The translations under genes and the position numbers were made by a program. From an uncultured Eubacteriales bacterium (lineage in GTDB: Bacteria > Bacillota > Clostridia > Christensenellales > Aristaeellaceae): a DNA stretch of 64,000 nucleotides. The stretch lies in NCBI GenBank assembly GCA_902764285.1, contig CACWVN010000015.1, forward strand, positions 1 through 64,000, read 5' to 3'. The notes under the pieces are model-generated. The model did no database searches. It saw only the letters and a list, made by a program, of their open reading frames with translations, and was not told where the DNA came from. This document shows, in pieces, positions 1 through 7,990 of this stretch; position 1 is the stretch's first letter, and each line of letters begins with the position of its first letter.

Positions 1-829
1 ACGCCACGACCGTGGACCAGGTCTCCTCGCCCGCGGAATTCCGGGAGATCGGCCGCGCCTTCGGGGCGTTCCAGAACGCGCTGGCGGACTTCCCCATCGC
101 AAAGCTGCACGACACGATCCCCGATTTCCACGACACGAAGAAGCGCATCCGCGCGCTGGAGGCCGCCGTGGCCCGCGATGCCGCCGGCCGCGCCGCCGGC
201 GTGCAGCCGGAGATCGCCTTCGCCCGCGCCCACGCGGCGGAAATGGGCCGCATCGTGGACATGATCGCGGCCGGCGAGATCCCGCTGCGGGTGACCCACA
301 ACGACACGAAGGTCAACAACGTGATGCTGGACGTGGACACCGGCGAGGCGCTGTGCGTGATCGACCTGGACACGGGAAGGTCAACAACGTGATGCTGGAC
401 GTGGACACCGGCGAGGCGCTGTGCGTGATCGACCTGGACACGGTGATGGCGGGATCGGCGCTGTACGACTTCGGCGACGCCGTGCGCGTGGGCGCGTCCA
501 CCGCCGCCGAGGACGAAGCCGACCTGTCGAAGGTTTCGCTGGACATCGACCTGTTCCGGGGCTTCGCCGAGGGCTTCATCAGCCAGACCGCCCGCGGACT
601 GACCGAAAGCGAATTGACCAGCCTGCCGCTGGGCGCGCTGGTGATGACCTATGAAAACGGCATCCGGTTCCTGACGGATTACCTGGACGGCGACGTGTAT
701 TTCCGCATCGCTTACCCGGAGCACAACCTGGTCCGCGCCCGCGCCCAGTTCAAGCTGGTCAGCGACATGGAGGCGCGCAGGGACGAGATGGACCGGATCG
801 TGCGGGAACTGATCGAAAAGTACCGGTAA
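1..829 (+). pseudogene. NahK-like N-acetylhexosamine kinase family gene, 5'-partial and frameshifted
   Basis: The frame is open from the window edge, so the N-terminus is missing. The protein belongs to the APH/choline-kinase-fold phosphotransferases and most resembles bacterial N-acetylhexosamine 1-kinases, which phosphorylate free HexNAc sugars with ATP. The catalytic-loop motif HNDTKVNNVM and the metal-binding DLDT motif are visible, followed by the family-typical LYDFGDAVR and FLTDYLDGDVYF segments. Bases 308-375 are repeated exactly at 376-443. The 68-bp unit is not a multiple of three, so the frame stops near 392 and the rest is open only in another frame to 829. Removing one copy restores one continuous protein through DLDTVMAGSALYDFGD. 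It lies 18 bp upstream of a dipeptidase gene. Substrate is inferred from family resemblance; broken gene and assembly artefact are both possible. Confidence 0.78.
308..443. repeat. Perfect 68-bp tandem duplication
   Basis: Bases 308-375 and 376-443 are identical, two adjacent copies with no spacer. The unit spans the catalytic HxD/DLDT region of the kinase-like gene and causes its frameshift. No similar repeat occurs nearby. Confidence 0.95.
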
Positions 830-847
830 CGGAAAGGAAGCGGAAGT

Positions 848-1765
848 ATGTTCGTCGCGGACGCCCACTGTGATACGCTGTATGAAATCGCCATATCGAA
901 GACCCGGCCCGACCGGTGCGTCGTGACGAAGGAGCGCCTGGCCGAGGGCGGCGTGGGCCTGCAGACCTTCGCGCTGTTCGCCGGCAGCAATGGCCCCGCG
1001 GGCACGCCGTACCGGGACGGGATCGACATGATCGCCGCCGCGCCGCAGACCGGCGTGGAGATGCTGACGGGCGCGCTGCCCGACGAACCGCCCCGGGCGC
1101 CTGCGGGCATCTTCTCCTGCGAGGGCGGCGAAATGCTGGAAGGCTCGCTGGAGCGGCTGGACGAGTTCGACCGGGCCGCGCGGCTGCGGATGATCGCGCT
1201 CACGTGGAATTTTGAAAACGAGATCGGTCATCCGGCCTACGGCGACGATCCCGCCGGGCTGAAGCCCTTCGGGAAGGAGCTGCTGGCCGAGATGGATCGG
1301 CGCGGCATACTGGCCGACGCCTCCCACCTGAACGAGGCCGGGTTCTGGGACATCTGCGAGCGTTCGGCGCTGCCGCCCATCGCCAGCCATTCCAACTGCC
1401 GCTGGCTGTGCGACACGCCGCGCAACCTGAAAAAGGAACAGGTGCGCGCCATCATCGAGCGCGGCGGGTTCATCGGCATGAACTTCTACAGCCGCTTCGT
1501 GATCCCGGAAGGCCAGCCGACGATGGACGACGTGATGCGCCACATCGACGCCATCTGCGAGATGGGCGGCGAGCACGTGCTGGGCTTCGGATCGGACTTC
1601 GACGGCATCTCCACCTGGCCCACGGGGCTGGGCCAGCCGGCGGACTTCCCCGCGCTGCTGGACGCGCTGGCGAAGCGGGGCTACACCCAGGCGCAGCTGG
1701 AGGACATCGCCGGCATGAACCTGTGGCGCCTGCTGAAGCGCGCCGAGGCGCAGCGGAAGGCGTAA
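848..1765 (+). CDS. Membrane dipeptidase family protein (peptidase M19)
   Basis: A 305-residue protein of the renal/membrane dipeptidase family, binuclear zinc amidohydrolase-fold enzymes that hydrolyse dipeptides. The N-terminal metal motif ADAHCDT supplies His7 and Asp9. FSCEGGE is the likely bridging-Glu segment. DASHLNEAGFWD, IASHSN and GFGSDFDG are the other conserved metal and substrate regions. Length fits the bacterial family, and there is no signal peptide, so it should be cytoplasmic. The ATG at 848 follows a GGAAAGGAAGC ribosome site. It lies 18 bp after the kinase-like gene and is followed by a strong terminator, so the two may form an operon. The natural substrate is unknown; many bacterial members are annotated only by family. 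Confidence 0.92.
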   Translation: MFVADAHCDTLYEIAISKTRPDRCVVTKERLAEGGVGLQTFALFAGSNGPAGTPYRDGIDMIAAAPQTGVEMLTGALPDEPPRAPAGIFSCEGGEMLEGSLERLDEFDRAARLRMIALTWNFENEIGHPAYGDDPAGLKPFGKELLAEMDRRGILADASHLNEAGFWDICERSALPPIASHSNCRWLCDTPRNLKKEQVRAIIERGGFIGMNFYSRFVIPEGQPTMDDVMRHIDAICEMGGEHVLGFGSDFDGISTWPTGLGQPADFPALLDALAKRGYTQAQLEDIAGMNLWRLLKRAEAQRKA

Positions 1766-1776
1766 TCCCGAACGAT

Positions 1777-1807
1777 AAAAGAGACCGCATCAAGCGGTCT
1801 CTTTTTT
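1777..1807 (+). terminator. Rho-independent terminator
   Basis: Stem GAGACCGC / GCGGTCTC with a 5-base loop and six T residues. It ends the kinase-dipeptidase unit and overlaps the 3' end of the convergent MATE gene. On the opposite strand it has four T residues, so weak bidirectional use is possible. Confidence 0.88.
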
Positions 1808-3131
1808 CGCGCAGGGGCCGAGCCTTCGCTTGACCCGGAAATAGCAGATCATGTGCGCCGCGAACGTAAACGCCCACGAAATGGGATAGGACAGGTACAG
1901 CATCGTCAGCGTGGGATGGAACGGATAGATGCCCAGGATCCACACCATGCGGAAGCCGCACACGCCCAGCAGCGAGACCGCCATCGGCAGCACGGAGCTG
2001 CCCATGCCGCGCAGCAGGCCCACGGCGGTGTCCATCAGTCCGCAGAGGAAATAGGTGGGCGCGATGACCGACGAGCGCACGGTGGCCGCGGCGATCACGG
2101 TGTCGTCGCCGGTATAGATGTGGAACAGCTGGCGCATGAACAGCATCAGCAGGCAGCCCAGCGACAGCCCGATGCCCGTCACCGCCGTCAGCGAGGCGCG
2201 CGCCACCCGGGAAATGCGGTCGTAGCGCCGCGCGCCCACATTCTGGCCGGTGAAGGTGATGGCGGCCTGGTAAATGGCGTTCATCGACACGTAGATGTAG
2301 CCTTCGATGTTGCTGGCCACCGTGTTGCCCGCGGTGGCGGCGGTGCCGAAGCTGTTCACCGTGGACTGGATCAGCACGTTGGAAATGGAGAACAGGATGC
2401 CCTGCAGCCCGGCCGGCAGGCCGACCTTCGCGATGCGGCGCACCTTGTCCGCCTCCATGCGGATGCGCTTCACATCCAGATGGATCGCGCCGTCGGACCG
2501 GATCAGGCACAGCATCACCAACACCGCGGAGATGATCTGGGCGATGATCGTGGCCAGCGCCACGCCGGATACGCCCATGTGGAATACGATCACGAACAGC
2601 AGATTCAGCGCCACGTTCACCACGCCGGAAACCGTCAGATACGTCAGCGGCCGGCGCGTGTCGCCCACGGCGCGCAGGATCGCCGCGCCGAAATTATAGA
2701 TCATGTTCGCGGGCATGCCCAGGAAGTAGATGCGCATGTAGGACGTGGCCAGGGGCAGCACGTCCGCGGGCGTCTTCATCAGCGAAAGGAAGAAGCCCGC
2801 CAGCAGGAAGCCCACGGCGCCGACGCCCACGCCGCACGGCGGCGCTGGTCTGCTTGAAATCCCCCGCCCCGCGATACTGGGCCACCACCACGTTCGCGCC
2901 CACGGAAAGGCCCAGGAACAGGTTGACCAGCAGGTTGATCAGCGGGCCCGGCGCGCCCACCGCGGCCAGCGCGGCATCGCCCTCGAAGCGGCCGACCACG
3001 ATCACGTCCGCGGCGTTGAAGGTCAGCTGCAGCACGCTGCTCAAAACCAGCGGCAGCGCAAAGCTGATCAGCCTCGGCATCACCGGGCCGTTGAGCATGT
3101 CGATTTCATATTGTCTGTGGCGCAGGCGCAT
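1790..3131 (-). pseudogene. MATE family multidrug efflux transporter, frameshifted
   Basis: Two minus-strand segments together make one MatE-family Na+/H+-coupled drug exporter of normal length (about 445 residues). The N-terminal part starts with ATG at 3131 behind a GGGAGGGAACGT ribosome site and contains LISFALPLVLSSVLQL and NAADVIVVGRF, classic MATE helix 1-2 sequence, continuing to YRGAGDFKQTSAAV. The frame then breaks near 2825-2845 and continues one base shifted as GVGAVGFLLAGFFLSLMK, running through the remaining helices to the stop at 1790. MATE proteins normally continue across this point (end of TM2 to TM3), so one or a few bases have been lost or gained. This is either a true pseudogene or a sequencing or assembly error; the rest of the frame is clean, which favours a recent or artefactual event. 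Confidence 0.85.
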
Positions 3132-3276
3132 ACGTTCCCTCCCTGCGGCGTTCGGGCCGCCAATGCCACGCATTATAGCACCCGTAGATTGCAATCATAT
3201 TGATTTCATGTGGCGGAACCGGGCGGCATGAAATTTAACACGCTGCGGAACGGGCCAATTCTCAATACAATTTCCC

Positions 3277-3305
3277 TTGACGAACGGGCGGTTTCGCGCT
3301 ATGAT
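3277..3305 (+). promoter_or_regulatory. Sigma-A-type promoter of the Mrp gene
   Basis: TTGACG at 3277-3282, a 17-bp spacer and TATGAT at 3300-3305, 38 bp upstream of the Mrp start codon. The 3132-3343 gap holds this promoter; no clear promoter for the MATE gene was recognised. Confidence 0.7.
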
Positions 3306-3343
3306 GGATACAATATTTCACTTAAATTGGAGATGTATGCACC

Positions 3344-4174
3344 ATGAGCGAAAACTGTACCCATGATTGCGAAAGCTGTACCGCCAACTGTCCCAGCCGC
3401 GAAGGCCAGGCGCCCGATTTTTCCATTCCCGCCAACCCGCACAGCCGCGTGAAGAAGGTCATCGGCGTGGTCAGCGGCAAGGGCGGCGTGGGCAAATCGC
3501 TGGTCACCAGCCTGATGAGCGTCATCATGCGCCGGCGCGGCCGCAGCGTGGCCATACTGGACGCGGACGTCACCGGCCCGTCCATCCCCAGGGCCTTCGG
3601 CGTGCACGGCCAGCTGGCCGGCTCCGAGGAGGGCATCTTCCCCGCCGTCAGCGGCACCGGCATCAAAATGGTATCGCTGAACCTGCTGCTGGAAAACGAG
3701 ACCGATCCCGTCGTGTGGCGCGGCCCGGTGATCGCCGGCACGGTGAAGCAGTTCTGGTCGGACGTGATGTGGGAAGACGTGGATTTCATGTTCGTCGACA
3801 TGCCTCCGGGAACCGGCGACGTGCCGCTGACGGTGTTCCAGTCGCTGCCGCTGGACGGCGTGCTGGTGGTCACCTCGCCCCAGTCGCTGGTGGGCATGAT
3901 CGTGGAAAAGGCCGTGAACATGGCGAAAATGATGAATATTCCGGTGCTGGGCATCATCGAAAACATGTCCTATTACCACTGCGACCAGTGCGGCAAGGAT
4001 CACAGCATCTTCGGGCCCAGCCGCGTGGATGAGATCGCCGCGCGCTGCGGCGTGGAAACCACCGCGCGCCTGCCCATCGACCCGGCCGCCGCCGCCGCGT
4101 GCGACAGCGGCGCCATCGAAATGGTGGAAGCGCCGTGGCTGGAGGGTATCGCGGACATGCTGGAGGCGCTGTAA
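3344..4174 (+). CDS. Mrp/NBP35 family Fe-S cluster carrier ATPase
   Basis: A 276-residue P-loop ATPase of the Mrp/ApbC/NBP35 family, which binds and transfers iron-sulfur clusters to apoproteins. The deviant Walker A motif GKGGVGKS is at about residues 45-52, followed by ILDADVTGPS (switch I) and DMPPGTGD. Two cysteine clusters are visible: an N-terminal set (Cys5, Cys9, Cys12, Cys16), as in NBP35-type proteins, and the C-terminal CDQC pair that bridges the cluster in the dimer. There is no MIP18-like N-terminal domain, as is common in anaerobes. It has its own promoter and is followed 36 bp later by a Nudix gene, probably co-transcribed. Confidence 0.93.
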   Translation: MSENCTHDCESCTANCPSREGQAPDFSIPANPHSRVKKVIGVVSGKGGVGKSLVTSLMSVIMRRRGRSVAILDADVTGPSIPRAFGVHGQLAGSEEGIFPAVSGTGIKMVSLNLLLENETDPVVWRGPVIAGTVKQFWSDVMWEDVDFMFVDMPPGTGDVPLTVFQSLPLDGVLVVTSPQSLVGMIVEKAVNMAKMMNIPVLGIIENMSYYHCDQCGKDHSIFGPSRVDEIAARCGVETTARLPIDPAAAAACDSGAIEMVEAPWLEGIADMLEAL

Positions 4175-4210
4175 TCCCCTTCCCCCATATCGACCCGACC
4201 AGGAGGTATT

Positions 4211-4627
4211 ATGAAATATGAAAAATCCTGCGGCGCGGTGATATTCAGGAAGGATCGGGAATGGAACGTACTGCTGATCCGGCACACGAAGGGCCGCCAC
4301 ATCTCCTTCCCCAAGGGCCATATGGAGGCCGGCGAGACGGAAAGCCAGACCGCCGAGCGGGAAATCATGGAGGAGACCGGGCTGCGCGTGCGGGTCGACC
4401 GGCGCTTTCGCGCGGAAAACCGATACAACATCCGCCCGGATACCCAGAAGCTGGTGGTCATCTTCGCCGCGATGACGGACCAGGCGGAGATCACCCCCCA
4501 GCCCGAGGAGATCGCGGAGGCCTTCTGGCTGCCCGTAGACCAGGCCGCCGAGCGGCTGACCTATGAGCGGGACCGGAAGATCATGCGCGACGCCTTCGAA
4601 CACCTGAAGAAATATCACCGAGCGTAA
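4211..4627 (+). CDS. Nudix hydrolase
   Basis: A 138-residue single-domain Nudix protein. The complete Nudix box spans residues 36-58, with Gly36, Glu42, Arg50-Glu51, Glu54-Glu55 and Gly57 all in place, so the Mg2+-dependent pyrophosphohydrolase site looks intact. The sequence around SFPKGHMEAGET resembles diadenosine-tetraphosphate hydrolase-like (MutT/Ap4A) members, but the substrate cannot be fixed from sequence. The start ATG follows an AGGAGGTATT ribosome site. It sits 36 bp after the Mrp gene and a strong terminator follows, so it is the last gene of a two-gene unit. Confidence 0.92.
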   Translation: MKYEKSCGAVIFRKDREWNVLLIRHTKGRHISFPKGHMEAGETESQTAEREIMEETGLRVRVDRRFRAENRYNIRPDTQKLVVIFAAMTDQAEITPQPEEIAEAFWLPVDQAAERLTYERDRKIMRDAFEHLKKYHRA

Positions 4628-4631
4628 ACGA

Positions 4632-4660
4632 AAAGGGAGCCCCGAGCGGAGGCTCCCTTT
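4632..4660. terminator. Bidirectional terminator
   Basis: Stem AAAGGGAGCC / GGCTCCCTTT around a 9-base loop, between the convergent Nudix (+) and GNAT (-) genes. The T tract is short on both strands. Confidence 0.8.
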
Positions 4661-4679
4661 CCCATGCATCGCCGCGGCG

Positions 4680-5231
4680 TTACCGCCCCGGGCAGTAAAG
4701 GATGCTGTCGACGGAGTTTTCCGTCTTGCCGAAAGTCGTTTCGAAGGGCACGGTCCTGATGTAGCGGAACCCGCACTTTTCGATCACCCGGGCGGACTGG
4801 CGGTTCCAGTCGAAATGCCCGACCAGTATGAAATCCAGCTTCACATCGTCGAACAGGTAGCCGATCGCCGCGCGCACGGCCTCGGGCATCAGCCCGCGGC
4901 CCCAGTAATCCTTTGACAGCACGTAGCCGATCTCCCGGCCCCGCAGCGCGTCCAGCTCCGGATACAGCTTTTCGTTGTACATTTCGATGCCCAGCGAGCC
5001 CACGGCCTTCCCTTCGTATTCGAGGGCAAAGGTCTTTTTTTCGCGGATGAACATGTCCAGGATCTCCCGGGATTCCCCGATGTCCCTGTGGGGCGTCCAG
5101 CCGGCCATCTGGCCCACGCCGTCCACGCGGGCGTATTCGTAGAGATCCTGCAAATCCGTCTCCCGCCACGGCCGCAGGGTGAGGCGCTCGGTGCGCAGCG
5201 TCACGGCGCTGACGTCGATGGGCGCGTTCAT
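4680..5231 (-). CDS. GNAT family N-acetyltransferase (RimJ/RimL-like)
   Basis: A 183-residue acetyl-CoA-dependent N-acetyltransferase of the RimJ/RimL type. TERLTLRPWRETD is the typical N-terminal strand of this subgroup. EIGYVLSKDYWGRGLMPEA is the conserved beta4-alpha3 region with the acetyl-CoA pyrophosphate-binding loop, and NRQSARVIEKCGF is the conserved C-terminal helix-strand. The ATG at 5231 overlaps the stop codon of the upstream CBM9-like gene (ATGA), which suggests translational coupling. An extended open frame upstream is only read-through of that gene in another frame. The target is unknown; members modify ribosomal proteins, antibiotics or metabolites. Confidence 0.88.
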   Translation of the reverse strand: MNAPIDVSAVTLRTERLTLRPWRETDLQDLYEYARVDGVGQMAGWTPHRDIGESREILDMFIREKKTFALEYEGKAVGSLGIEMYNEKLYPELDALRGREIGYVLSKDYWGRGLMPEAVRAAIGYLFDDVKLDFILVGHFDWNRQSARVIEKCGFRYIRTVPFETTFGKTENSVDSILYCPGR

Positions 5232-5896
5232 GGCCTTCCCTCCCCTTCCGAAACGGTCTCTCCGGCCGCCAGCACCAGCTTCCCGAAGCACTCCGGCCGG
5301 TGGAAATCCGGCTGCGGCGCGTCGACGGGGTTCCAGCTGCCGAAGTGCGGGTGGATCGTCTCGTCGCAGCAGTAGAAGTTCCCGCGGAAAACCGCGCCGG
5401 GCGCCATCCGCCGCCCGAACAGCGCCTCCACCAGCGCAAACGGCACGCGGCAGGCCACGGCCCACCAGCCGCCCGCGTGGCGGGAGGCGCGGATGTCCAT
5501 GCCCGGCGGGCAGGTCTCCAGCCGGACGCGATGGTCGCGGTCCGGCCCGATGCCGATCAGCGCGGCCCCGGCGGCGTTCATTTCGATATTCACATAGCGC
5601 GAGTCGTCCGCGAAAGGCTGAAAGAAGAACTCCAGGCAGCTGTCCGTCCACACGTCGCCGTTGAAATCGCGCACCTTTGCCGAAACCGTCTCCTCCCGGG
5701 CGCACAGCAGCACGTGCAGAGCGGAATCATCCCACGCGGCGTAGGCCCGGGCCTCAGGCCGGTAATCCCCGGGCCAGGCGTAGCGGTCGACGGCCGCGAA
5801 GGGCCGCGCGCAGAAGGGCTCCGCGCCAGGATCGAATTCCGCGCCCGCCAGCGCCGGCAGCGGCGCGGCCAGCGGCAGTATCGCGTATTCGCGCAT
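5228..5896 (-). CDS. CBM9-like (carbohydrate-binding family 9-like) protein
   Basis: A 222-residue protein resembling the stand-alone CBM9-like fold: WDDSALHVLLCAREE, WTDSCLEFFFQPF, YVNIEMNAAGA and WWAVACRVPF are the usual beta-sandwich segments, and the C-terminus carries FRGNFYCCDETIHPHFGSWN. Family members bind sugars, sometimes attached to xylanases, but many Clostridia encode single-domain versions with unknown role. There is no signal peptide, so it is probably cytoplasmic. Start ATG 5896 is chosen for the GGGAGGTGTCGAT ribosome site; upstream in-frame ATGs lack one. The stop overlaps the start of the GNAT gene by 4 bases. Confidence 0.8.
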   Translation of the reverse strand: MREYAILPLAAPLPALAGAEFDPGAEPFCARPFAAVDRYAWPGDYRPEARAYAAWDDSALHVLLCAREETVSAKVRDFNGDVWTDSCLEFFFQPFADDSRYVNIEMNAAGAALIGIGPDRDHRVRLETCPPGMDIRASRHAGGWWAVACRVPFALVEALFGRRMAPGAVFRGNFYCCDETIHPHFGSWNPVDAPQPDFHRPECFGKLVLAAGETVSEGEGRP

Positions 5897-5920
5897 ATCG
5901 ACACCTCCCGGACAGAATAC

Positions 5921-5948
5921 GGGCATGGAAACGGCGGTTTCCATGCCC
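5921..5948 (-). other. Intercistronic 12-bp perfect hairpin without T tract
   Basis: GGGCATGGAAAC and GTTTCCATGCCC around a 4-base loop, between the lamin-tail gene and the CBM9-like gene. No T run follows on the minus strand, so it is more likely an mRNA processing or stability hairpin than an efficient intrinsic terminator. Confidence 0.6.
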
Positions 5949-5956
5949 TGCATGCT

Positions 5957-7168
5957 TTATTGCGCCGTGGGCTCGCCCACGCTCCAGCTGCCGTCCGCGC
6001 CGCGGACGCAGGCCTGATCGGTCTTCAGCAGGTCGTAGGTCATCTGGTCCACCGGCTGGCCCGCGGCGTTGGACAGCGTCACGGTCTCGCCCTCGGTGCT
6101 CAGCCGGAAGCTGGTGTGCAGGTGGGCGGGGTTTTCCACGCGGTTCATGCCGGAGCAGTGCACCGCCAGCGTGCCGTTCCCGGGGATGACCACGCCGGAG
6201 GGGAACTGCCACAGCCGCGGCAGCTGCGGATCGTCGGACAGGTACCAGCCGCCGATGTCCACCGGTTCGGAGGACGTATTGCGCAGCAGCACGTAATCCT
6301 GCGGCACGCCGCTCTCATCCAGGGCGTAGCGGGTATTGGAGGCCACGATTTCGGCCATCTGCACGGCGGCAGTCTGCGTCACGGTGGTCATGGCGCGGTA
6401 GTTTTCATCGCTGTTCAGAAGGCCCGGCGTGGTCTGCGCGCTGGAAGCCCAGGTGGTTCGGTCCTTGCGCACATAGGCGGTGTTCTCCGCCAGCGCCGGG
6501 ATGTTCACCGTGTCCACGGCCACGTCGGCGTCGTTGAACAGCATCAGCACGTCGCCGCCGGAGGACAGCCGGAAGGGCGCGTGCAGTTCCCCGCCGGCCT
6601 CGGCCTGCAGGGTGCTGTCGGCATACACGAGCACGCATTCGCCCGGCTGCAGCGTCACGTCCGGGAACGCGAACACGTTGCCGGCCTTGGCGCTCTTGGC
6701 CAGGATGTAGCCCTTCAGGCTGGCGGCATGGCGGCTGACGTTGGCCACCTCGATCCAGTCGGGCGTGTTGCCGGCGCGGTCCACCAGCACGCCGCCGTTG
6801 GCGGACATGATCTCGTTGAGGCGGATCGGGCCGTCGCCGTGGATCTCGGAGACCTGCGCGGCCACGGGCTGCTCGGCCTTGTCCCTTCCGCCGCCCAGCG
6901 GGAAGCCGTTCGGCATCAGCGCCTGCAGCAGAAGCCCGGCGATGAGAATCGCCGCGCCGATGCCGGCCAGCGTCCAGAAGCCCTTCGGCATGCGGCCGCC
7001 GGGCTGCGCCGGGCGCCGTAACGCCGGGCGCGCGGGCGCCATGCCGCGTTGCCGGGGCACGGGACGGGGCGCCGCGGCCTGGCGCGGGCGATTATCGCCC
7101 GCCGTACCGAAGCGGCCGGACTGCGGCGCGCCGTAACGCGGCCTGTCCTGCCTGTTGTAATCGTTCAA
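5957..7168 (-). CDS. Membrane-anchored protein with two lamin-tail domains
   Basis: A 403-residue protein. The first 60 residues are Arg/Pro/Gln-rich and probably cytoplasmic. A single transmembrane helix follows at about 63-86 (FWTLAGIGAAILIAGLLLQ), then two extracellular lamin-tail (LTD) beta-sandwich domains. The first includes IRLNEIMSAN and DWIEVANVS, the second QMAEIVASNTRYAL and DYVLLRNTSSEPVDIGGW. It starts with TTG at 7168 behind GGGGGGAA. It is the last gene of a cluster with the CotH-LTD, VTC and DUF4956 genes and repeats the LTD architecture of the CotH protein, so both probably sit at the same surface structure. LTDs are inferred binding modules (protein, DNA or polymer); no catalytic motif is seen. 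Confidence 0.8.
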   Translation of the reverse strand: MNDYNRQDRPRYGAPQSGRFGTAGDNRPRQAAAPRPVPRQRGMAPARPALRRPAQPGGRMPKGFWTLAGIGAAILIAGLLLQALMPNGFPLGGGRDKAEQPVAAQVSEIHGDGPIRLNEIMSANGGVLVDRAGNTPDWIEVANVSRHAASLKGYILAKSAKAGNVFAFPDVTLQPGECVLVYADSTLQAEAGGELHAPFRLSSGGDVLMLFNDADVAVDTVNIPALAENTAYVRKDRTTWASSAQTTPGLLNSDENYRAMTTVTQTAAVQMAEIVASNTRYALDESGVPQDYVLLRNTSSEPVDIGGWYLSDDPQLPRLWQFPSGVVIPGNGTLAVHCSGMNRVENPAHLHTSFRLSTEGETVTLSNAAGQPVDQMTYDLLKTDQACVRGADGSWSVGEPTAQ

Positions 7169-7193
7169 GAGGTATTCCCCCCATGTTCGAAAT

Positions 7194-7290
7194 AGGAATG
7201 AGGAATGAGGAGTGAGGGATGAAAGACGGTGAATCGGTCTTTCCTCTTCACTCTAAACGCTCATCGCTCCACTCTGAAACACTCCACTCT
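7194..7290. repeat. Heptamer repeats and imperfect palindrome between genes
   Basis: Four 7-base units (AGGAATG, AGGAATG, AGGAGTG, AGGGATG) at 7194-7221 run into an imperfect inverted repeat with arms 7210-7227 and 7237-7253. CTCCACTCT follows at 7267-7275 and 7282-7290, with a related CTTCACTCT at 7246-7254. It lies between the DUF4956 stop and the lamin-tail start. Confidence 0.75.
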
Positions 7291-7293
7291 GGA

Positions 7294-7944
7294 TCAGACG
7301 GCTTCGCCCTGGTAGGAGACCAGCGTGGCGTCGTAGACGCCGGGCACGCCGCGCAGCTTGTTCAGCAGGGCGTCGGGCTTGTCCACGCGCACTTCGTAGG
7401 TGGCTTCGATGCCGCCGGAAGAGACGGTCTTGCTCTTCAGCTGCTGCACCTTCAGGCCGTTCACCAGCTGGCTGGCCTGGCGCTCGGCCTCCTCGCCCAT
7501 GCGGATGACCAGCAGATAGCTGTTCATGCCCTTGGTCTGGATGTGCACCAGCAGCGTCAGCAGCAGGCCGATGCCCACCACCGCACAGGCGGTGAGGAAG
7601 AACTGGCCCGCGCCCAGCAGGATGCCCATCGTCAGCGCCCAGAACATGTAGGCGGTGTCCAGCGGATCCTTCACGGCGGTGCGGAAGCGCACGATGGACA
7701 GCGCGCCGACCATGCCCATGGACAGCTGGATGGATTCGCGGATGCACATGACCACCGGGCAGGTGATCAGCGTCATCATCACCAGCGTGAGCGTGAAGTT
7801 GTTGGAATACATCACGCCGCGGTAATTGCGCCGGTAGATCCAGGCGATGAACAGGCCTGCGCCCAGCGCGAGCGCCAGGGACAGCAGGATCGTCGGGAGG
7901 GACGCCGGTGTGATGGTCTGGGAGCTGAACAGGTTGTCAAACAT
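7294..7944 (-). CDS. DUF4956 membrane protein
   Basis: A 216-residue protein with several N-terminal transmembrane helices (about residues 20-37, 50-70, 100-140) and a soluble C-terminal alpha/beta domain from about residue 145. The signature SMGMVGALSIVRFRTAVKDP, followed by LDTAYMFWALTMGI, identifies DUF4956. The soluble tail (KSKTVSSGGIEATYEVRV) resembles a small ferredoxin-fold domain. No enzymatic role is established for the family. It is repeatedly found next to VTC-domain polyphosphate-polymerase-like genes, as here, and its shape suggests a membrane partner, perhaps a channel or regulator, of that enzyme. The ATG follows a TTTAGGAGGAAAAGACC ribosome site. Confidence 0.88.
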   Translation of the reverse strand: MFDNLFSSQTITPASLPTILLSLALALGAGLFIAWIYRRNYRGVMYSNNFTLTLVMMTLITCPVVMCIRESIQLSMGMVGALSIVRFRTAVKDPLDTAYMFWALTMGILLGAGQFFLTACAVVGIGLLLTLLVHIQTKGMNSYLLVIRMGEEAERQASQLVNGLKVQQLKSKTVSSGGIEATYEVRVDKPDALLNKLRGVPGVYDATLVSYQGEAV

Positions 7945-7990
7945 GGTCTTTTCCTCCTAAATCATAGCGTGTATATCAAGGATTGGGGAT

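Noticed and set aside
5921..5948. An intrinsic terminator after the lamin-tail gene
   Set aside because: The stem is perfect but no T run follows on the minus strand, so it is listed only as a hairpin.
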